Positions 7,772-17,254 are shown, counted from the first letter of the stretch. The stretch is 44,282 nt of DNA from Acidobacteriaceae bacterium (GCA_025356095.1 JANXUR010000027.1:1-44282); one strand, 5' to 3'. Translations and numbers: made by a program. Notes: generated by a model not told the origin, from the sequence alone.

Positions 7772-8399
7772 CGAGACCCTCCATGCCTTCGTAAAATGTG
7801 CGGATCACTCCGAGTATGAAGTTTTCGAGTGCCGCGAAATTCTGTAGTAACTCGTCTTCCTCCGGGGCATTTTGTTGAACATTGAAATGCGCGTAGCGAA
7901 TAAACCAGCGTCGGAGACTCACCCACTCCCTTGAAAGAGGTTGCACCGCCTCCGGACGGTTCGCGCTTGCTGGATCGTTTGCTCTGAACATTTGCGCGGC
8001 CTGTTCTTCCTGATTCACGTCTCCGCGGCGATGTTCCTCAATCAGGCGCTGCAGGAGTGTTAATAAGTAACGAGGAATTGTCGCTTCTGGCGAGGCCGTC
8101 TGTTCGGCTCCTGAATCAGGATCAGCGGAATCTGCGATCCCAACGGCATCCAATCCCTCGTTCCGCCAAACAGAATCGACCTCTCGAAGAATGAAGGTGG
8201 TGTCTGCGCGCTCCTTCCTAGTTACGCTCTGCAAATCTTGGAGCCCCGTGCAAAGGTCACGGCCAGCATGACAAATCATCTGCGCACGGCCGGGAGCCTT
8301 CGGATCGGCAAGGCAGCGGAGGGCAGACAGATAAGCCTCATTCAATGAGGCAGACCTGCCGGCCAACCACTGGGCGATTTTTTCCTGATCGGGGCTCAT
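7743..8399 (-). CDS. Helical protein of unknown function, partner of the large solenoid protein
   Basis: This protein has about 218 residues. The frame is open up to 8513, but ATG 8399 (MSPDQEKIAQWLAGRSASLN) begins the well-behaved sequence and the upstream 38 residues look non-coding. The protein is mostly helical: an N-terminal section with HAGRDLCTGLQDL, an acidic Pro/Ala-rich linker near the middle, and a C-terminal section (WVSLRRWFIRYAHFN, then a long helical tail ending GLDEILREANS). This layout recalls HEPN-like helical proteins, but no RxxxxH-type nuclease motif is clear, so I leave it unnamed. It overlaps the next gene, so the two products probably act together. Confidence 0.65.
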   Translation of the reverse strand: MSPDQEKIAQWLAGRSASLNEAYLSALRCLADPKAPGRAQMICHAGRDLCTGLQDLQSVTRKERADTTFILREVDSVWRNEGLDAVGIADSADPDSGAEQTASPEATIPRYLLTLLQRLIEEHRRGDVNQEEQAAQMFRANDPASANRPEAVQPLSREWVSLRRWFIRYAHFNVQQNAPEEDELLQNFAALENFILGVIRTFYEGMEGLDEILREANS

Positions 8400-8837
8400 T
8401 GTCAGGCGGCGTTCCTGACGCTGTTTTCGTAGACTCCAACCGGATTCAAGTTTATCTCCGCCGAGTACGGCACCGAAAGGAGACGACGATCCGTGAGAGT
8501 GTTTCCAAGTCAACCACCGGGGCTTTGCTGACTACCCGCCCACCTGAGCATCTGGAGACGCAAGCTCAACGTGGAATCACAGATGGGAACTGGCTTCTTG
8601 AGAAGAAAGAATTGTCCCTGCCTGTATTCTCCCGAGTTCGGGAATGTTCGAGTGTCCGCAGGCACACGGAGCGTCCCGACGTAGTCGCCAAGAACACCGA
8701 CCACCACAGCGAGGCCGCTTGAATCCGGGATAAGAGCGATGACAGAGTGTGGGCCGAAGCCCGAGGCAATGGCTCGAAAAATTTTCTGATTGTCCGACAG
8801 CGGCTCTCGTGCAGCAGTTGAACGCCCGCCTGAGGTA
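8400..8837. other. Largely gene-poor stretch with one uncertain minus-strand ORF (8510-8896)
   Basis: No recognised gene lies here. A minus-strand frame (8510-8896, 128 codons) has a plausible coding segment, with protein-like runs such as PHSVIALIPDSSGLAVVVGV and KIFRAIASGF and a reasonable third-position GC bias. Its only ATG, at 8896, would read through the inverted repeat and CRISPR repeat, so its N-terminus cannot be genuine. It may be the tail of a gene whose start was removed when the CRISPR/integrase side was rearranged. No product is assigned. Confidence 0.3.
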
Positions 8838-8882
8838 GGCTCAGCCCTTTCGCACCGGCGGCGGGGGCGAAAGGGCTGAGCC
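8838..8882. repeat. Perfect 16-bp inverted repeat (REP-like or terminator-like hairpin)
   Basis: The arm GGCTCAGCCCTTTCGC (8838-8853) is exactly complementary to the arm at 8867-8882, with a 13-base GC-rich loop between. There is no T-run on either side, so it is not a standard intrinsic terminator. It lies 2 bp before the first CRISPR-like repeat. Its symmetric form resembles dispersed REP/MITE-type palindromes, but copy number cannot be judged from one window. Confidence 0.65.
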
Positions 8883-8884
8883 AC

Positions 8885-8986
8885 GTCGCTCCCCACCCCG
8901 GGGCTGCGGATTGAAACATGGAGATCGGGTTCGGATATTACGTGTGGGTGAGGTCGCCCCCCACGAGGGGGAACGTGGATCGAAAC
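8885..8986 (+). CRISPR. Decayed two-repeat CRISPR remnant, type I-C-like repeats
   Basis: Two related 33/34-base repeats (8885-8917 and 8953-8986) flank one 35-base spacer (8918-8952). Both begin GTCGC followed by C-rich then G-rich halves that can pair, and end GGATTGAAAC or GGATCGAAAC, the hallmark 3' end of many type I-C (and I-B/I-U) repeats. Spacer length fits type I-C. The copies differ at several central positions, as expected for a decayed array end. No cas gene is visible in the window. The second repeat ends immediately before the stop codon of the integrase gene at 8987, so the array appears to have been cut there. Confidence 0.6.
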
Positions 8987-10306
8987 TCACCGTGACGACT
9001 TGGCTCGGGTTGGTACCGTCATAAGCTTATTGCGATCTGGTGCCCGCCTCGGGGGCGGCGGCACGGATGATTTGGCCGGGCCGGGCGTGAATGCCAAAGC
9101 TGGAGCCGGACTGTCGCAATAGATAGCCCACGCATCCATTAGGACACGGCGCTTCTCAAACAGGTCGCCGCGCCGGTACGCTGCTTCCACCTTGGACGGG
9201 ATCAGGTGCGCCAGGGCCATCGCTGCCACGTCCCGCGGCGTATCGGTCTCCTCGGCCGTCCAGTCGCGGAAGGTTGAGCGGAAGCCGTGGACCGTAATAT
9301 CGCTCCGCTCCATCCGGCGCAAGGTCATAAGCATGCTCATGTTGGAAAGGGACTTTCCTGGTTTCGCGCCCGGGAACACAAAGCTGTCATTGCCACTGCT
9401 AAGGTCCTGCATTCGCCGAAGCAGCGACAGCGCTCCCGGAGAGAGCGGGACTCGATGTTCGCGGCCGGTCTTCATCCTGACGGCGGGGACGGTCCACACG
9501 CCAGCCTCGAAATCAATTTCATTCCAGCGGGCACCGAGGACCTCAGATGTGCGCGAGGCGGTCAAAATGGTGAGCTCCAGCGCATTAGCGGGAATTTTCT
9601 CGATCCGGCGCAATCGCGCCATGAAGGCTGGAATGTGCGCCCATGGCAGGGCAGGCTGATTCTCCACCTTGGCGACGCTCGATGGTTTGGGCAGGAGGTT
9701 CTCGATGTGACCCTTCCAGCGTGCGGGGTTTTGGCCTTCGCGATAGCCTGCCGTGATGGCGTAGCCCAACACTTTTTCGATCCTGCCGCGGATTCGGCTG
9801 GCGGTTTCGGTCATGCCGTTCCAAATGGGTTCGAGCGTGCGAATCACAAGCGGTGTATCGATTTCGCCCACTGGTACGTCGCCCATGATCGGGTAGACGT
9901 AGAGTTCCAGACTGCGAGTCCACTGCCATGCGTGCTTTTCGTTCTTGCATCCCGCCCGGTAGGTGTCAATAAACGCTTCGGCGCAAGCCTTGAAGCTGAG
10001 CTGTTTCGCTCGCGCAAGGCGGTTTGCAGCGCGTTGCGCGGCCCGCGCTTCCAGAGGATCAATCTGCTGCAACCGAATCTGGTTGCGGAAACTCAGAGCC
10101 AACTGGCGAGCTTCAGCAAGTCCCACCGCGGGGAAGGGGCCAATGCCCATATGTCGGGCGCGCCCGCAAATCATATAGCGCACGATCCAGGACTTCACGC
10201 CGGCTTGAGTGACTTGAAGGTAGAGGCCGTGACCATCGCGATAACGGCCCGGCTTCCTGACCTTCAGAACCTGCTGGTGCGAAAGTAGCGCCTGCGACTT
10301 TGCCAT
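8987..10306 (-). CDS. Tyrosine recombinase/integrase with N-terminal arm-binding domain (P4-type)
   Basis: This 439-residue protein has an N-terminal DUF4102-like arm DNA-binding domain (GRYRDGHGLYLQVTQAGVKS, about residues 20-90), a core-binding domain (about 100-200) and a catalytic domain. All catalytic residues can be placed: Arg252 (TASRTSEVLGARW), Lys279 (MKTGREHRVP), His340 and Arg343 (HGFRSTFRDW), His367 (ALAHL) and the nucleophile Tyr377 (AAYRRGD). It therefore looks active. A Pro-rich basic tail of about 45 residues follows. Such enzymes move genomic islands, usually into tRNA genes, but I found no tRNA or att duplication in the window. It lies between accessory DNA on the left and the Cus operon on the right. 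Confidence 0.93.
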   Translation of the reverse strand: MAKSQALLSHQQVLKVRKPGRYRDGHGLYLQVTQAGVKSWIVRYMICGRARHMGIGPFPAVGLAEARQLALSFRNQIRLQQIDPLEARAAQRAANRLARAKQLSFKACAEAFIDTYRAGCKNEKHAWQWTRSLELYVYPIMGDVPVGEIDTPLVIRTLEPIWNGMTETASRIRGRIEKVLGYAITAGYREGQNPARWKGHIENLLPKPSSVAKVENQPALPWAHIPAFMARLRRIEKIPANALELTILTASRTSEVLGARWNEIDFEAGVWTVPAVRMKTGREHRVPLSPGALSLLRRMQDLSSGNDSFVFPGAKPGKSLSNMSMLMTLRRMERSDITVHGFRSTFRDWTAEETDTPRDVAAMALAHLIPSKVEAAYRRGDLFEKRRVLMDAWAIYCDSPAPALAFTPGPAKSSVPPPPRRAPDRNKLMTVPTRAKSSR

Positions 10307-10448
10307 CGCATCCTAAGCTCCCAACCTACAAAACAACCCACAAAAGTTAATAGGATTCTAGCGAACCGTGTTAGACGTTGCAAGATTGAACGGACCGTAT
10401 GTGTAACAAACTAAATACTATGCCGCATCGCGTTGGACGTCACTAGAC

Positions 10449-10480
10449 ACTGTTCGGTGGAGACCAGGTCCACCAACAGT
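10449..10480 (-). terminator. Hairpin downstream of the Cus operon
   Basis: ACTGTT and GGTGGA (10449-10461, with one unpaired C) pair with TCCACC and AACAGT (10469-10480) around a 7-base loop. It lies 3 bp beyond the stop of the CusA-like gene, at the end of the minus-strand operon. There is no T-tract after it in the minus direction, so termination is plausible but unproven. Confidence 0.35.
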
Positions 10481-10482
10481 AC

Positions 10483-13400
10483 CTAAAGCACCTTTTGCGC
10501 ACCTAAGGTATTTCTAGGCTTGGGATGTGCCCGAATTTCGCGCTCGCGCAGCCACGTGAAAATTACCGGTGTTACCACCAGCACATGCAACAGGGACGAA
10601 ATCATTCCCCCCAATACAGGAGTGGCCAGCGGCTTCATAAACTCGGCACCCGTCCGGCTTGACCACATGAGGGGCAGCAGCCCCGCAACTACTGTTGACA
10701 CCGTCATCACCTTGGGCCGGAGCCGCAACAGTGCACCCTCCATCACGGCTTCATGCAAGCTTTGTACGGTCAAGGTGCCGGTCGCTGCGCGCTTGCGGGC
10801 AACCGCTTCCTCTAGATAGATGACCATCACCACGCCCGTTTGAACGGCGGTGCCGAAAAGCGCAATAAAGCCGACCCACACGGCGACGGAGAAGTTGTAA
10901 CCCATCAGCTTAAGCAGGAATACCCCGCCGGTGAGGGCGAAGGGCACGGCCAGCATTACATGCAGAGCTTCTTGCAGCGAATTGTAGATCTTGTACAGCA
11001 AGACCGACATGATCAAAAACACCGCCGGAATCACCAGCATCATCCGGTGCCGCGCGCTCAGTTGGTTCTCATATTGGCCGCTCCACTGCAAGTAGTATCC
11101 GGCGGGCAGGGTAACGCCGCGAGAGACGGCGCGTTGCGCTTCCTCAACGAATGAACCAACGTCGCGGCCCCGGACATTCAGCAGCACGGTGCCGCGCAAC
11201 AAGCCGTTTTCACTGCTCATCATGGAGGGGCCCATGACCATTCTTATGGAGGCCAACTGCGAGAGCGGAATCTGAACGCCAGCGGATCCGGTCACCATGA
11301 CGTTGCGCAGCGCTTCGGGAGTATCGCGAAAGTCGCGAGCGTAACGAACGCTGATGGGCAGGCGCTGCCGGCCGTCAATGGCGGTGGTTACATTCTTGCC
11401 GCCCACTGCGGTTTCAATTGCATCCTGAACGTCGCCGACGTTGATGCCATAGCGGGCGGCTGCGACCCGGTCGGTTTCAATCTCCAAATAGGGAGCACCG
11501 GTGATTCGTTCCGCATACAAGTCCACCGCGCCTGGCACGTCGCGCACGGTGTGCTCAATTTCGCTGGAAAGGCGTTCGATGGTGGTCAAATCGGGGCCAA
11601 ATACTTTGATGCCTATCTGCGTGCGAATGCCGGTGGAAAGCATATCAATGCGATTGCGAATGGGCTGGGTCCAAATGTTGGTGACGCCGGGCATCCGCAA
11701 CTTTGCATCCAGTCGTTGCAGAATGTCTTCTTTAGTGGTGCCCGCAGGCCACTGCTCGCGCGGCTTCAGCGTGAGGATGGTTTCGGTCATGTTGATGGGT
11801 GCCGGATCGGTAGAAGTATCGGCCCGGCCGATCTTGCCCACGACATTCACTACGGCTGGGTCAGCGGCAATAATGCGATCTTGCGCACGGAGAATTTCTG
11901 TGGCCTTGGTCAAGGAGATGGCAGGGTCGGTGATGGGCATAAACATCGCCGTCTCCTCATCCAGTGGAGGCATGAACTCCGACCCGATAGTGGTGGAAAC
12001 AAACACGGCGCAACCGAAGAGTGTGACGGCTCCGGCTAAGGTGGCGACGCGGTGACGCAGTGCCCACCCCAGCACAGGCCGATACATCCGTTGCAAAAAG
12101 AACATCACAGGGTTCTGTTGCTCGCGACGGAGTTTCCCTCGAATCAGATAGGTACAAAGTACCGGAACCAGTGTTACTGCGATAAGAGTCGAGCCCACCA
12201 TGGCGAAGGTTTTAGTGAAGGCCAGGGGATGAAATAGCTTGCCCTCCATGCCGACTAGAGCAAACACCGGAATAAAGGCCAGAATGATGATCGTCATCGC
12301 ATAAAAGATTGGACGCCCGACGAGTCGAGTTGCGTCCAGCGTGATCTGGATGATTTGTGCTTGGTATTCGCCGTGCTCACTCGCGTAGATTTCGGCGTGG
12401 CGGATGACGTTTTCAGTTACGACAATGCCTGCATCTACTAAGACCCCGACAGCGATAGCGATGCCGCCTAACGACATGATGTTCGAGGAGATGCCGAAGT
12501 AATGCATAAATAGGAACGAGGACGCGACGGCCAGTGGCAAGGGGAGTGTAACGATGAGGATACTGCGGAAGTGCCAGAGGAAGATGACGTGGGCCAGCGT
12601 CACTAGGATGATCTCTTCAATCAGTGCATGACTTAAGGTGTCCACGGCGTGATGGATGAGAGTGCTGCGGTCGTAAAAGGGTGCGATCTTTACTCCGGGA
12701 GGCAAGCCGGACTGTAACTCGGCAATTTTTTGCTTCACCGCGTTGATGACTTGAAGCGCGTTGGCTCCGGAGCGGATAACGACCACGCCTCCGACCGCAT
12801 CCTTGCCCGCCTTGTCGAGAACACCGCGGCGGAAGTCTGGCCCAAGATGGACGTTCGCGACGTTCTTCACAAAGACTGGTGTGCCGCCGCTCGAGTTGAG
12901 CACGATGTCTTCTATGTCGGTCACCGAGCGAATCAAGCCAATGCCGCGAACGGCAACTTCCGAGTCATTGACCTCCATCACTTTAGCGCCTACATTCGAG
13001 TTACTATGCTGGATAGCCTCAAACACCATGCGCAAAGGTATGTTATAAGCCCGGAGCTTTACTGGATCGAGATCAACCTGGTATTCGCGTAAAAATCCGC
13101 CGATTGTTCCTACTTCGGCTACGCCCGGCACTGAATTCAATTGATAGCGAATAAACCAGTGCTGAAGGGAATGGAGCGTACCCGAGTCGTAAGGGCCATC
13201 TACGGTGTACCAATACACTTGGCCAACACCGGTGGCATCCGGCCCCAGTACTGGCACGACGCCCTGGGGCAAGATGCCGGAGGCGAGGTTCAGCTTCTCC
13301 AGTACCCGGGTACGAGCAAAATAGAGATCAACACCGTCTTCGAAGATAAGGTTGATCATTGAAAACCCAAACGCTGATGACGACCTCACCGTCTTGATCC

Positions 13401-13635
13401 CAGCCAGACCTTGTAAGTTCACAGTAAGCGGATAAGTAATCTGGTCTTCTACCTCTTGCGGGCTTCGGCCTGCCCAATCGGTAAAGACGATGACTTGATT
13501 CTCACTTAGATCTGGTATGGCATCTATTGGGGTCCGCAGCAAGGCCCAATACCCCCACGCGGCGAAGACGATATAAGCAAGGATCACGAGTACGCGGTTT
13601 TTCAGGGAAAACTCTATCATTCGCTGAATCATCAT
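10483..13635 (-). CDS. cusA: CusA-like heavy-metal RND efflux pump (Cu+/Ag+)
   Basis: This 1050-residue inner-membrane proton/metal antiporter exports monovalent copper or silver from periplasm or cytoplasm through a tripartite channel. It has the HME-RND layout of 12 membrane segments and two large periplasmic loops. The three Met residues that form the Cu(I) site of E. coli CusA appear conserved: Met566 (AMFMPITD), Met616 (PINMTET) and Met665 (RIDMLSTGI). Asp401 ([13 protein letters not shown]) matches the proton-relay Asp. AAGGAG lies upstream of two consecutive ATGs (13635 and 13632); the second has the better spacing. The stop of the adaptor gene is 7 bp upstream. Substrate specificity for Cu/Ag rather than Zn/Co/Cd rests on the Met triad. 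Confidence 0.93.
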   Translation of the reverse strand: MMIQRMIEFSLKNRVLVILAYIVFAAWGYWALLRTPIDAIPDLSENQVIVFTDWAGRSPQEVEDQITYPLTVNLQGLAGIKTVRSSSAFGFSMINLIFEDGVDLYFARTRVLEKLNLASGILPQGVVPVLGPDATGVGQVYWYTVDGPYDSGTLHSLQHWFIRYQLNSVPGVAEVGTIGGFLREYQVDLDPVKLRAYNIPLRMVFEAIQHSNSNVGAKVMEVNDSEVAVRGIGLIRSVTDIEDIVLNSSGGTPVFVKNVANVHLGPDFRRGVLDKAGKDAVGGVVVIRSGANALQVINAVKQKIAELQSGLPPGVKIAPFYDRSTLIHHAVDTLSHALIEEIILVTLAHVIFLWHFRSILIVTLPLPLAVASSFLFMHYFGISSNIMSLGGIAIAVGVLVDAGIVVTENVIRHAEIYASEHGEYQAQIIQITLDATRLVGRPIFYAMTIIILAFIPVFALVGMEGKLFHPLAFTKTFAMVGSTLIAVTLVPVLCTYLIRGKLRREQQNPVMFFLQRMYRPVLGWALRHRVATLAGAVTLFGCAVFVSTTIGSEFMPPLDEETAMFMPITDPAISLTKATEILRAQDRIIAADPAVVNVVGKIGRADTSTDPAPINMTETILTLKPREQWPAGTTKEDILQRLDAKLRMPGVTNIWTQPIRNRIDMLSTGIRTQIGIKVFGPDLTTIERLSSEIEHTVRDVPGAVDLYAERITGAPYLEIETDRVAAARYGINVGDVQDAIETAVGGKNVTTAIDGRQRLPISVRYARDFRDTPEALRNVMVTGSAGVQIPLSQLASIRMVMGPSMMSSENGLLRGTVLLNVRGRDVGSFVEEAQRAVSRGVTLPAGYYLQWSGQYENQLSARHRMMLVIPAVFLIMSVLLYKIYNSLQEALHVMLAVPFALTGGVFLLKLMGYNFSVAVWVGFIALFGTAVQTGVVMVIYLEEAVARKRAATGTLTVQSLHEAVMEGALLRLRPKVMTVSTVVAGLLPLMWSSRTGAEFMKPLATPVLGGMISSLLHVLVVTPVIFTWLREREIRAHPKPRNTLGAQKVL

Positions 13636-13642
13636 CGGCTCC

Positions 13643-15229
13643 TTAGCGCGCGTTCAGACTGGTGCGATAGCTACCCAGTCGTTGACTGCCCCTCGTTACT
13701 TCTACGGTGACGCTCCAGGTGCCGGGGGTTAATACCTTCACGTTGCCTACGTATTCGCTGCCGTTCCAAGTAAGCGAGCTGGTTTCGCGCATCTCGGCCA
13801 TCCCCATGGCGGGCATGGCAGGCATAAAGAGCGTGGCCTGCACCTGAGCGTCGGTCACCCCCTTGCCTGCGGCATCTTGCACAGATACATGCATCGCGGC
13901 TTCTGCGCCGGACCGCGGGGTTGCAGGGTCGCTGCGCAGTGAAATCCTGAGGGCTTGCTGGGTGGTGCCAGAGGCTTTCTGATTGAAATCCTTGGAGCCG
14001 CCGAACATGCCACTCAGGCCGCCGCCGATGCGGGTTTGCGAGTCGAGCAGGAAGTTGCCCTGCGAGACCACGCGATCTCCATCATGAATGCCGGCGAGTA
14101 CCGGAAAGTAGTCGTCGCCGGCTGGCCCCAGTTGGACTTCATGAGCCTCAAACGCGCCACCGCCTTTTGCCACATAGACCAGATTTCGCGTTCCTGAGTT
14201 CACCACCGCTGAACGGGGAACGGCAAGGATGCGGCTACCGGATGGGGCGAGAAGACGGGCTTGTACAAAGGCTCCCGGCCGAAGGCGAATGCCCGGATTC
14301 GCCACTTGAATGCGGGCGGAGGTAGTTCGGGTTTGCCCGTTTACTGTCGGGTCTAGAAAGCCGACATGACCATGAAGCTTCATGCCCGGTAACGATTCAG
14401 AAGTAACTTCCACCGTCTGCCCAAGATGGACTTGGGGCGTATCGGCTTCGTAGAGGTCAACCTTTACCCAAACCTGACTTAAGTCTGCGATGGAATAAAG
14501 CACATCGCCAGTGCTGACGTACTGCCCTTGGGTTACCTTACGCTCGGTAACGATTCCAGAAGCGGGAGAGTATATTGTGATGTCAATCTGAGGTTGGTCT
14601 GAGGAGGCAATGGTAGCGATCTGCTGGGGAGTGAGTCCCCAAAGCTCCAACCGTCGCTGGCTGGCTGTGATCAGGTCATCACCGCCTAAGACCGCCTGCA
14701 TATCGGTCTGGGAACCAAGACGATGGCGGCTTTCTAGTGCGAGCTTGTACTCTTCGGCGCTGGTAAGTACTTCGGGACTGTAGATCTCAGCGATCGCTTG
14801 TCCTCGGCGCACCGGTTGGCCGGTAAAGTCCACATGTAACTTGTCAATGCGACCGGCCACGCGCGCGCTAATGTTGACCAGCCCGGTCTCCGGAGCTTCC
14901 ACTCGCCCGGTAAACAGGGGAGCGCTCTCAACCACCCGGGGATGCACGACGAATGTTTGCAAGCCGATGGTGTGTTGTTCTTCGTCGCTCAGCTCAATGG
15001 CTGCGGGGGACTGCGAGGTGTCTGCCGCAGACGTACTCGGCGGGATTGTAGTTCCAGCTACTGACGGAGCATCCTCGGTGCGCGATGCGTTCGCTGCGGG
15101 TTCCATCTGCGTGGCTTGTGAAGAGCCAAAGATTCGAATTGAGAAGAGCGACAATCCATAGACTGCTACTGCAACCAACAAGCCGCCCAATATTCCAGCC
15201 AGAATAAAATTCCTCTCGCGCAGTGTCAT
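13643..15229 (-). CDS. cusB: CusB-like periplasmic adaptor with C-terminal YtkA-like domain
   Basis: This 528-residue membrane fusion protein has an N-terminal membrane anchor (about 9-30), a variable Ser/Thr-rich segment, and then the adaptor core: barrel-sandwich half-motifs ([20 protein letters not shown] and [20 protein letters not shown]), helical hairpin and beta-barrel. The last 100 residues ([20 protein letters not shown] onward) form a YtkA/FixH-like Ig-type domain with [12 protein letters not shown], a known add-on in CusB-type adaptors that could bind Cu(I). GGAGGT lies 7 nt before the ATG. Its start overlaps the stop of the outer-membrane factor by 1 nt (TAATG). It links the CusA-like pump to the outer-membrane channel. 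Confidence 0.92.
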   Translation of the reverse strand: MTLRERNFILAGILGGLLVAVAVYGLSLFSIRIFGSSQATQMEPAANASRTEDAPSVAGTTIPPSTSAADTSQSPAAIELSDEEQHTIGLQTFVVHPRVVESAPLFTGRVEAPETGLVNISARVAGRIDKLHVDFTGQPVRRGQAIAEIYSPEVLTSAEEYKLALESRHRLGSQTDMQAVLGGDDLITASQRRLELWGLTPQQIATIASSDQPQIDITIYSPASGIVTERKVTQGQYVSTGDVLYSIADLSQVWVKVDLYEADTPQVHLGQTVEVTSESLPGMKLHGHVGFLDPTVNGQTRTTSARIQVANPGIRLRPGAFVQARLLAPSGSRILAVPRSAVVNSGTRNLVYVAKGGGAFEAHEVQLGPAGDDYFPVLAGIHDGDRVVSQGNFLLDSQTRIGGGLSGMFGGSKDFNQKASGTTQQALRISLRSDPATPRSGAEAAMHVSVQDAAGKGVTDAQVQATLFMPAMPAMGMAEMRETSSLTWNGSEYVGNVKVLTPGTWSVTVEVTRGSQRLGSYRTSLNAR

Positions 15230-16626
15230 TACCGCACCTCCGGGATGATGTGTACATTCGATGTGGGGTCGGATGAGCTTGCGGCGCGCGGCAACGGGGT
15301 GCCTACTGCGCGTTCTAAATTGGCCAATTGCTGTTCCAGCTCAGCGGCGGCGCGAATGTAGTTGAGCTCGACTTCGAGCGAACTGTTCTGGCTGTCCAGC
15401 AGGTTCAGGAAGTCAGTGCGGTCTGCTTGATATGCGGCGACGGTAGCCTGCAGCACTGCGCGCGCTTGGGGTCGCAGCGTATTGCTGTAGAGGTCGGCCA
15501 GCTTCTGCGCGGTGCGAACGCGCACGAGAGCCTCTTGCATCTCCGCAAAGATGGCGGCAGAGCGGCTTTCGTATTCTGCCTTCTGCGCTAGTACTGCGGC
15601 ATTGGCTTCGGCAATTTCTGCTTCGTGGCGGCCCCGGTTCAAGCCCGGCAGGGTAATCGCCAGCTCCGCCATATAGGTATTGCGGTAGCGCTGTGTCTCG
15701 GGCATTAGCATGTAGCCCGCGTTCAGGGTGTAATCAGACTTTAAGGACTTTTGTGCCAGTTGAGTGCTGATTTCGTCCTGCCGAATCACGGCAGAAATCT
15801 CTGTGAGTTCGGGACGATGTTCCAGCGCTAGCTTCTCCAGATCGAGCAGGCTGGGGAGCTTCGCTGGCGGTGCGGAGGAGCCTTCGACTTCCAGCGGCGA
15901 ACCGGGGTCGCGGCCCACTAGGGTGTTCAAGCGAGTTCGTTCCAGGTCGCCATCCTGTTCTTGTATGGCCAAGTGCTCCACCAATCGCGTCAACGCGATT
16001 TGTGCTTTCAGCATGTCTTGTTGCGGCACTTTGCCAACCACGTACTTGATGCGTGCCGATTCCACGCCTTGGCGTGCAAGCGCAACCTGCTCATCGTGAA
16101 AGCGAATCTCCTCGTCGTTTCTAAGCAACGCATAAAAGGACTGTCTCACCTGCAGCAGCACGTCGCGCTTCTTCGTCTCAACCCGTGCTTGCGCAATTTC
16201 CACGTCGCTCGCGGCCAACTGGCTACGCAGTTGGCGTTTGCCACTACCCGGCAGATTCTGGCTGAGCATGAACATGTGCTGGGTTTGGTTGAGATCCCAT
16301 GGCTTGGCAAGGGGAGTGCCCCAGCCCCGGTACATGAACTGGGGATCGTCGAGCGCCCCGGCGCTGCCGGTGCGGGCCTGTGCCACAGCCGTCTGCCGTT
16401 GCAGGGCACGAATCTCAAGGTTGTGGTCGAGTGCCAGAGTCTCAAGCTGCGCCAGTGTCATGCGCGCCGACGGAGAAACGCGGTGGTCCGCTGGCGCCAG
16501 CATGGCTGCCGTGGCAGCGAGCGGATCCGGATTCGCGGCGGGGGGCTCCGACTGTTGTGCCCGAGTCGTGGTCGCGAGCAGTGCGAGCATCAATAGTGCA
16601 AACATCAATAGTGCAAACGTCTTCAT
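15229..16626 (-). CDS. TolC/CusC-family outer-membrane efflux channel
   Basis: This 465-residue protein starts MKTFALLMFALLMLALL with a cleavable signal ending near TTTRAQ. The start at 16626 has GGAGGAG just upstream and is preferred over the in-frame ATG at 16683. Two OEP repeats follow: MTLAQLETLALDHNLEIRAL near residue 55, and a second half with LDLEKLALEHRPELTEISAV. Both are typical of the coiled-coil and barrel of metal efflux channels. It is the first structural gene of the Cus-type operon. It differs from the outer-membrane factor at 2625, which carries a Met-rich extension that this one lacks. Confidence 0.9.
   Translation of the reverse strand: MKTFALLMFALLMLALLATTTRAQQSEPPAANPDPLAATAAMLAPADHRVSPSARMTLAQLETLALDHNLEIRALQRQTAVAQARTGSAGALDDPQFMYRGWGTPLAKPWDLNQTQHMFMLSQNLPGSGKRQLRSQLAASDVEIAQARVETKKRDVLLQVRQSFYALLRNDEEIRFHDEQVALARQGVESARIKYVVGKVPQQDMLKAQIALTRLVEHLAIQEQDGDLERTRLNTLVGRDPGSPLEVEGSSAPPAKLPSLLDLEKLALEHRPELTEISAVIRQDEISTQLAQKSLKSDYTLNAGYMLMPETQRYRNTYMAELAITLPGLNRGRHEAEIAEANAAVLAQKAEYESRSAAIFAEMQEALVRVRTAQKLADLYSNTLRPQARAVLQATVAAYQADRTDFLNLLDSQNSSLEVELNYIRAAAELEQQLANLERAVGTPLPRAASSSDPTSNVHIIPEVR
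16588..16617. repeat. Tandem 15-bp duplication within a signal-peptide region
   Basis: CATCAATAGTGCAAA occurs twice head-to-tail (16588-16602 and 16603-16617). It repeats five residues (LLMFA/LLMLA) in the hydrophobic core of the signal peptide of the outer-membrane channel and keeps the frame. Confidence 0.7.
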
Positions 16627-16741
16627 CGTTCTCCTCCATAGAGCGTGGCGCAATGGCGAAGACTGCAAGCAAGCGGACTCCATGCAAACGAGCGAAGCTG
16701 CGCGAAGTAACCCTAAGAGCAGGCAGTCGAGAAGAGCGAGA

Positions 16742-17119
16742 CTAGATTTTCAGTACGGAGATGGAGTGAGCGGGAGGCAATCGAGGTGGAGAGTTGGCTC
16801 TGGTGAAGCGGTTTGCACGGGAAGCAGACGGAAGCGAGTGGTAGAGTACGTCAATGCTGGAGGCGTTCGCTTGCAGGTCTCTGGATCCCCTACCCGACGG
16901 AGTGATCGTCAGAACGCGTTCTGGACTGGTGGAAACTTGGCAGCAGGAACCGCTGGAGATGGGGACGCCTTCGCTACAGCGAGTGTCATTCGGATGGCAG
17001 CAGCCGTGCGCAGAGGTCGCCATACCCGAACCGGGCAGTAGGCATGCCAGCGCAGGCGCGGTCGCCCACAGCAGCACGAGGGCCAGCACCAATACGGTTT
17101 GAGAGCGCCATAACTTCAA
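16742..17119 (-). CDS. Small secreted Cys-rich protein preceding the Cus operon
   Basis: Counted from the TTG at 17119 this is a 125-residue protein (LKLWRSQTVLVLALVLLW, then ATAPALAC) with a good signal peptide. The frame is open upstream to 17272 but that part has no export logic. The mature part has paired cysteines: SAHGCCHPNDTRC and SGSCCQVSTSPER. This CC...CC arrangement after an ALACLLPG cleavage region occurs in small uncharacterised proteins near copper genes in Acidobacteria, as far as I can recall. The C-terminus is low-complexity and Pro-rich. A role in periplasmic copper binding is inferred from Cys content and from its place 115 bp upstream of the efflux operon. The start codon is uncertain. 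Confidence 0.55.
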   Translation of the reverse strand: MKLWRSQTVLVLALVLLWATAPALACLLPGSGMATSAHGCCHPNDTRCSEGVPISSGSCCQVSTSPERVLTITPSGRGSRDLQANASSIDVLYHSLPSASRANRFTRANSPPRLPPAHSISVLKI

Positions 17120-17224
17120 AAGTTTCGACCTTACCTTTACTCTACAGCATCCCCATAATAGCGTGTGGCTCGCCGAGATTCGGTGACGAGCTTCACAGGC
17201 TGAGCAAACCATGGTCACATCGGG

Positions 17225-17254
17225 CTTTCGGTCAGACCTTCGCCGCACCGAAAG
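17225..17254 (-). terminator. Weak hairpin after the respiratory cluster
   Basis: CTTTCGGT (17225-17232) pairs with ACCGAAAG (17247-17254) around a 14-base loop, about 23 bp beyond the last stop codon of the cluster. There is no T-tract, so this is only a candidate termination or pausing site. Confidence 0.25.

Noticed and set aside
9287-10288. Plus-strand frame of 333 codons across the integrase
   Set aside because: It is antisense to an intact integrase with all catalytic residues, and has no ribosome site or domain.
10391-10475. Possible tRNA or tmRNA 3' end (AGGTCCACCA) beside the integrase
   Set aside because: Only five acceptor-like pairs can be formed, there is no D-arm or T-loop signature (no GGTTCGA-type sequence with a 5-bp stem), and the CCA lies inside a better-explained hairpin.
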